From assembly GCA_938028465.1 (NCBI GenBank), contig CALJAA010000120.1, forward strand, positions 1-47,153: a DNA stretch of 47,153 nt. Reading direction: 5' to 3'. A program made the translations under genes and the position numbers. This document shows, piece after piece, positions 43,678 through 47,153 of the stretch (positions are counted from its first letter, which is position 1; every line of letters begins with the position of its first letter). Below the pieces are notes generated by a model that was given only the letters and a program-made list of their open reading frames with translations, searched no databases and had not been told where the DNA came from. The stretch comes from an uncultured Granulosicoccaceae bacterium (GTDB lineage Bacteria > Pseudomonadota > Gammaproteobacteria > Granulosicoccales > Granulosicoccaceae).

Positions 43678-45057
43678 CTAAACTGGCAAATGCACAGAAA
43701 CACCCAAACCGCCAGATGCTGAGTGATACGCCGCTACTCGGCCGTTATGCGCTTCAGCTATTTTTGCAACGACGGTTAGCCCAAGGCCTGACCCACCGCC
43801 ACTTCGGTTCCTGGACTCATCCGTTCGGTATAAGGAATCAAATAAACGCGGCAGCTGATCATCAGTCACCCCAGGGCTCGAATCAGCCCAATCTAAGACG
43901 ATAAATTCAGCTTCCTGCTTTAAACTGATATCCAGCGAGCCTCCTGCATCTGTATAGCGAAGTGAATTTTGTAGTAGGTTATCAACTAATTGAACAAGCC
44001 GTTGCGCATCTCCTCGTATTATCACTGGAGAGTCACTACCTTGCAAAGACAGCGTTAACCCGCGCTTCGCGACAAGGGCTTTATTTTCCCGTAGTCGCTT
44101 TTTCAATAGCGCTGCTATATCGATCGACTCCATTTTATAATTGAGCGCACCCAAATCCGACAGAGATAAATCGTGAAGATCATTAATTAACCGGCTTAAA
44201 CGCATGGATTCAGCATGAAGTGATGCTATAGCCTGCTCGTTTAGTGGGGTGACGCCATCTTGAATCGATTCCAGTTCACCTTGTAACACCGCAACAGGTG
44301 TTCGCAATTCGTGCGATATCTCAGCAGTCCACTGTTGACGTGTGTTGAGGTTTTTTTCTAGCGTCAAAGCCATCTGATTTATGTTTCGCGACAGATCGCC
44401 GATTTCATCGCGGCTACCGGTATCAATACGATGCTGATATTCACCCGCTGTGATGTTCTCAACGGCCTTGTTGACCTTTAAGATGGGCTTAACAATACGA
44501 GAGGCTAAGAAGTTAGCCAATAAAATAGACAGTATCGACATTGCAACAGCTGCATAGGCGTAACTACGTTTTTGCTGCTGGGAAAATACTTGTTCTATCT
44601 CACCCGTTACGCCTTTTGGCTCACGAGTACCCAAGTAGCCAACGATTTTTTCTTCAACAGTTATCGGTAATAGTATTAACTTTTTGTTTGGAATCGTTAA
44701 ACCATCAATCGATTGTTTGTTTTCATCCAATAACAGTATTCTCGGTGGTGGCCCACCTAACGGCCTATCTTTTTGACCGCGAGACTCTCCTCTTTTGTCT
44801 CTGCGGCCATCGCGGAGGCCAGAACGAAGTATCTCTCGCATTGCTCTTGGATTGTCTCTGATCCAATCCCAACTTTGATTTGCAGCAAAATGTTCAGAAA
44901 GCTCATCTAGCACTGGCAACATGCGCCGCTTTTCATTTTTAGCAACGAAGTTAGAAAACCCACGGTCAAAGCTCCAGCTGTTGATCCCAGCCATTAAGGC
45001 AATAAGCAACATGCTGAACAATAAAAACATTAAAAAAAGTTGGTTTCGAAGGCGCAT
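43678..45057 (-). CDS. BaeS-like sensor histidine kinase
   Basis: A 459-residue kinase. TM1 at about residues 7-28, a periplasmic domain at about 29-165 with a very basic and Gly-rich insert (GRRDKRGESRGQKDRPLGG), then TM2 near 168-188. HAMP follows (RIVKPILKVNKAVENITAGE), then HisKA with His249 in AEISHELRTPVAVL, N box VDNLLQNSLRYTD, a divergent G1 (WADSSPGV in place of D-x-G-x-G) and G2 GGGSGLGLTVV. It is the first gene of the operon with its regulator. BaeS-type kinases answer envelope stress and toxic compounds such as indole or metals; the signal here is unknown. It is divergent from the P450 gene with 106 bp between starts. Confidence 0.94.
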   Translation of the reverse strand: MRLRNQLFLMFLLFSMLLIALMAGINSWSFDRGFSNFVAKNEKRRMLPVLDELSEHFAANQSWDWIRDNPRAMREILRSGLRDGRRDKRGESRGQKDRPLGGPPPRILLLDENKQSIDGLTIPNKKLILLPITVEEKIVGYLGTREPKGVTGEIEQVFSQQQKRSYAYAAVAMSILSILLANFLASRIVKPILKVNKAVENITAGEYQHRIDTGSRDEIGDLSRNINQMALTLEKNLNTRQQWTAEISHELRTPVAVLQGELESIQDGVTPLNEQAIASLHAESMRLSRLINDLHDLSLSDLGALNYKMESIDIAALLKKRLRENKALVAKRGLTLSLQGSDSPVIIRGDAQRLVQLVDNLLQNSLRYTDAGGSLDISLKQEAEFIVLDWADSSPGVTDDQLPRLFDSLYRTDESRNRSGGGSGLGLTVVAKIAEAHNGRVAAYHSASGGLGVSVHLPV

Positions 45058-45163
45058 AGCTTATACCGAATTTCCAGCAATTCTAGAGCCTTAGCGGCCG
45101 TATCTCTACAATTATCCGGTATTTCCTTATTGTTTGCACAAATGGCGTTATGCTTAAGCCATC

Positions 45164-46360
45164 ATGATATTTGATCTGACATCGCCACCCGTTGGTTTTA
45201 CTAACGACCCCTACCCGGTGTACCGCAAGCTACTTGAACATTCACCTGTTCTTGCGCAAGCAGACGGTAGTTACCTCGTGTCAAGCTATGCCTTACTGGA
45301 TAGCATCTACAAAGACACCACTCGCTTTTCATCCGATAAGCAAGCCATTTTTGGTCCAAAATACGGTGCTTCACCACTGTATGAGCATCACACCACTTCA
45401 CTGGTTTTTAACGATCCGCCGTTACACACTCGCGTTCGCAAAGTATTGGCAGGTGCCATGACACCCAGCGCAATTGCCCGTATGGAAACAGGTTTAGTTG
45501 AATTAGTGGATGCGCTACTAGATGATTTACCTAACCACGCCTCTGACGGTGAAGTTGATTTGATTGAGCACTTTGCGTCAAAAATCCCCATCAATGTGAT
45601 TGGTAATTTGTTTGATATGCCATTTGAAGATCGCGGCCCACTCCGTGATTGGTCGTTAGCGATATTAGGTGCACTCGAACCCACGCTAACACCTGAGCAA
45701 GAACAACAAGGCAATAGTGCGGTTACCGATTTTACTGCCTACTTAGCAACGCTTGCAGAGGAACGTCGCAAACACCCTGGTGACCCTGATACCGATGTGC
45801 TTACTCGATTGATGTTTAGCGATAAGGGCGAGTTGAGTGAAGCCGAGCTGCTGCAAAATTGCATTTTTATTCTGAACGCTGGCCACGAGACCACCACTAA
45901 TTTAATTGGCAATGCCTTAGGTTGTTTGCACCATAATCCAGCCGAGCTTACGCGCTTAATAGCGTCACCAGAATTAATCACTACCGGGGTTGACGAGTTT
46001 TTGCGTTATGAAAGCCCTAATCAGCTCGGCAATCGATTAACCACATGCGATGTTGAACTAAATCACACCGCCATAAAAGCAGGTACCAATTTGCATTTGA
46101 TGATCGGTGCTGCTAATCGCGACCCTGAAATGTTTGACAAGCCAGATAAACTGCAGCTAGAGCGAAAGCCCAACCGTCACTTAGCCTTCGCAGGCGGCCC
46201 TCACTCTTGCATCGGGCTTAATCTTGCGCGAATGGAAGGCCGAATTGCTATAGGGCGATTTATTCAACGGTTTCCAAACTTTGCGTTGCTCTCTAGTACA
46301 CGATCAAACCGATTACGATTTCGTGGATATACCAATTTGGCTGCTAAATTAAATTCATAG
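45164..46360 (+). CDS. Cytochrome P450 (class I bacterial, CYP107-like layout)
   Basis: A 398-residue soluble P450. Motifs: I-helix oxygen-binding LNAGHETTTN (Ala239-Gly240-x-Glu-Thr-Thr), K-helix E-x-x-R in DEFLRYESPNQ, and heme loop FAGGPHSCIGLNLARMEG with ligand Cys349. No membrane anchor, so it needs a separate ferredoxin and reductase, which are not in the window. It would insert oxygen into a small lipophilic substrate. The RraA-family gene follows after 60 bp. The C-terminal part ends with YTNLAAKLNS. Substrate cannot be told; tailoring of the NRPS product 10 kb away is possible but unsupported by spacing or shared operon. Confidence 0.95.
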   Translation: MIFDLTSPPVGFTNDPYPVYRKLLEHSPVLAQADGSYLVSSYALLDSIYKDTTRFSSDKQAIFGPKYGASPLYEHHTTSLVFNDPPLHTRVRKVLAGAMTPSAIARMETGLVELVDALLDDLPNHASDGEVDLIEHFASKIPINVIGNLFDMPFEDRGPLRDWSLAILGALEPTLTPEQEQQGNSAVTDFTAYLATLAEERRKHPGDPDTDVLTRLMFSDKGELSEAELLQNCIFILNAGHETTTNLIGNALGCLHHNPAELTRLIASPELITTGVDEFLRYESPNQLGNRLTTCDVELNHTAIKAGTNLHLMIGAANRDPEMFDKPDKLQLERKPNRHLAFAGGPHSCIGLNLARMEGRIAIGRFIQRFPNFALLSSTRSNRLRFRGYTNLAAKLNS

Positions 46361-46420
46361 ACAAATCCGAATCGAAATCTAATAATGAAAGCCGCGTGAC
46401 AAAACCTAACGAGAATCATT

Positions 46421-47116
46421 ATGATTGAAGAACCTCCCAAGCTAACCATTAAAAAACCCTCAAGGCGCCCTACGGCTACGCAGATCAACGCCTTTCAACA
46501 GGTTCCCACTGGTTTTGTGGTTGATGCTATGGATGGTAAAGGCGCCCTACACTCCAACATTAAACCCATCGGCAATGATCAAAAGCAGCACTGCGCAGCG
46601 CCGGCACTAACGGTTGATAATAGGCCTGGCGACATACTAGCCTTAATTGCCGCATTAAGTTTTATTCAGCCAGGTGACTTTGTCGTGTCGGCGTTTTGCG
46701 GTTATCAAAGTTGTGCCGCATTCGGTGATCGTGTGTCGGGCATGATAAAAAACAATCAGGCTACTGCCATTGTTTCCGACGGCCCCATTAGAGATGTGAC
46801 AGGGGTGATTGATGTTCAACTACCTGTTTGGTGCACTGGCATTAACCCAAACTCACCCGTTGCGCAAGGGCCAGGCAGTATTGGTTTACCTGTTCAGATA
46901 GGTGGTATTGAAGTTGAAACTGGCGACATGATCATTGCCGATATTGATGGCGTTGTGGTGGTGCCATTTGAAAAGCTGGATGCTGTCATTGAACGGCTAG
47001 AATTTATTAAAAAAATTGAAACTGAGCTGGATCAAGAAGTCGCCGACGGCCTAACCCAGCTACCCGCTATAGCTGAGTTATTGGAAAGTGACCAAGTTCG
47101 TTATGTCGAGGATTAA
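46421..47116 (+). CDS. RraA-family protein (aldolase/HMG-like or RNase E inhibitor-like fold)
   Basis: A 231-residue protein of the RraA/demethylmenaquinone-methyltransferase-like family. Seen: SAFCGYQSCAAFGDRVSGMI and SDGPIRDVTGVIDV, containing the family active-site pattern G-D-x-x-x-G ... D-G-x-x-R-D, then DMIIADIDGVVVVPFEKLDAVI, typical of the C-terminal part. Family members are mostly 4-hydroxy-4-methyl-2-oxoglutarate or oxaloacetate-type metal aldolases/decarboxylases; true RraA is shorter (about 160) and inhibits RNase E. The extra length and the R-D pair favour the aldolase-like branch. The ATG follows the P450 by 60 bp. A palindromic repeat begins within 20 bp of its stop. Confidence 0.9.
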   Translation: MIEEPPKLTIKKPSRRPTATQINAFQQVPTGFVVDAMDGKGALHSNIKPIGNDQKQHCAAPALTVDNRPGDILALIAALSFIQPGDFVVSAFCGYQSCAAFGDRVSGMIKNNQATAIVSDGPIRDVTGVIDVQLPVWCTGINPNSPVAQGPGSIGLPVQIGGIEVETGDMIIADIDGVVVVPFEKLDAVIERLEFIKKIETELDQEVADGLTQLPAIAELLESDQVRYVED

Positions 47117-47117
47117 G

Positions 47118-47153
47118 TGTCATCCCGCAGAGCTTGTCATCCCCGCGAAGGCG
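47118..47153. repeat. Partial copy of the REP-like palindrome at the window end
   Basis: GTGTCATCCCGCAGAGC followed by GTCATCCCCGCGAAGGCG (47136-47153) matches the left arm of the repeat at 9058 with one or two changes. The element is cut by the window edge, and it again lies immediately behind a + strand stop codon. Confidence 0.75.

Noticed and set aside
43635-43703. Longer start for the response regulator
   Set aside because: The extra 23 residues overlap the kinase gene and have no receiver homology; AGGAAG precedes the ATG at 43634.

Overview
The window looks like chromosome of a Gram-negative, probably marine, gammaproteobacterium of moderate GC. The grounds are two lipobox lipoproteins, periplasmic c-type cytochromes, a Wzx-like flippase, ubiquinone-era metabolism (UbiD, RraA and CobQ families) and REP-like palindromes behind genes. 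I see no rRNA, tRNA, CRISPR array, phage gene, transposase or origin. The genus cannot be fixed from this sequence alone.

Layout. (1) 1-5447: a secreted dienelactone-hydrolase-like enzyme (cut by the window edge) divergent from a membrane-anchored AraC regulator, then a GrpB-family protein and a YcaQ-CobQ pair. (2) 5628-13508: a small-molecule metabolic island. On the + strand are a Cys-nucleophile alpha/beta hydrolase, a fumarate-reductase-like flavoprotein and an SDR. Facing them on the - strand are an enolase-superfamily enzyme, a stand-alone acyl carrier protein, an AMP-forming ligase and a UbiD-type decarboxylase. The two arms converge on a REP-like palindrome at 9058-9123. (3) 13726-19659: an ADP-ribosylglycohydrolase-like protein, a dual CDGSH protein, an unrecognised secreted beta-propeller-like protein, and a sulfite-oxidase-fold periplasmic protein directly upstream of a hybrid sensor kinase. 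(4) 19656-36038: a non-ribosomal peptide synthetase (NRPS) cluster. (5) 36335-45057: periplasmic redox and calcium genes: a YVTN/di-heme/CBM9-like fusion with a CxxCH lipoprotein, an animal-type heme peroxidase, an EF-hand protein and a BaeSR-like two-component system. (6) 45164-47116: a cytochrome P450 and an RraA-family protein, then a partial palindrome copy at the window end.

The NRPS cluster is the best candidate for an undescribed system. A GH3-family acyl-acid amido synthetase overlaps a two-module NRPS (C-A-T-C-A-T), and a second NRPS supplies a third module (C-A-T) fused to an alpha/beta-hydrolase domain. Read against the GrsA template, the specificity codes are VDWVISLADK, DILQVGMVWK and VDWLVSLADK, which predict beta-alanine, glycine and beta-alanine. 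There is no epimerase, as expected for three achiral monomers. No ordinary thioesterase is visible: the fused hydrolase has Arg where the nucleophile should be, and the next gene is a stand-alone hydrolase with a Cys nucleophile. That pairing resembles the two hydrolases of exosortase-associated loci. A polysaccharide-type flippase, a lipoprotein esterase and an Sfp-type phosphopantetheinyl transferase complete the cluster. A plausible product is an acyl-(beta-Ala)-Gly-(beta-Ala) pseudopeptide, possibly used on an envelope glycan. The monomer calls come from sequence motifs; the acyl cap, the release mechanism and the glycan link are inference.

Start codons were adjusted by ribosome binding site where the longest open frame looked wrong (SDR, CDGSH protein, hydrolase at 19656, flippase, peroxidase, response regulator).
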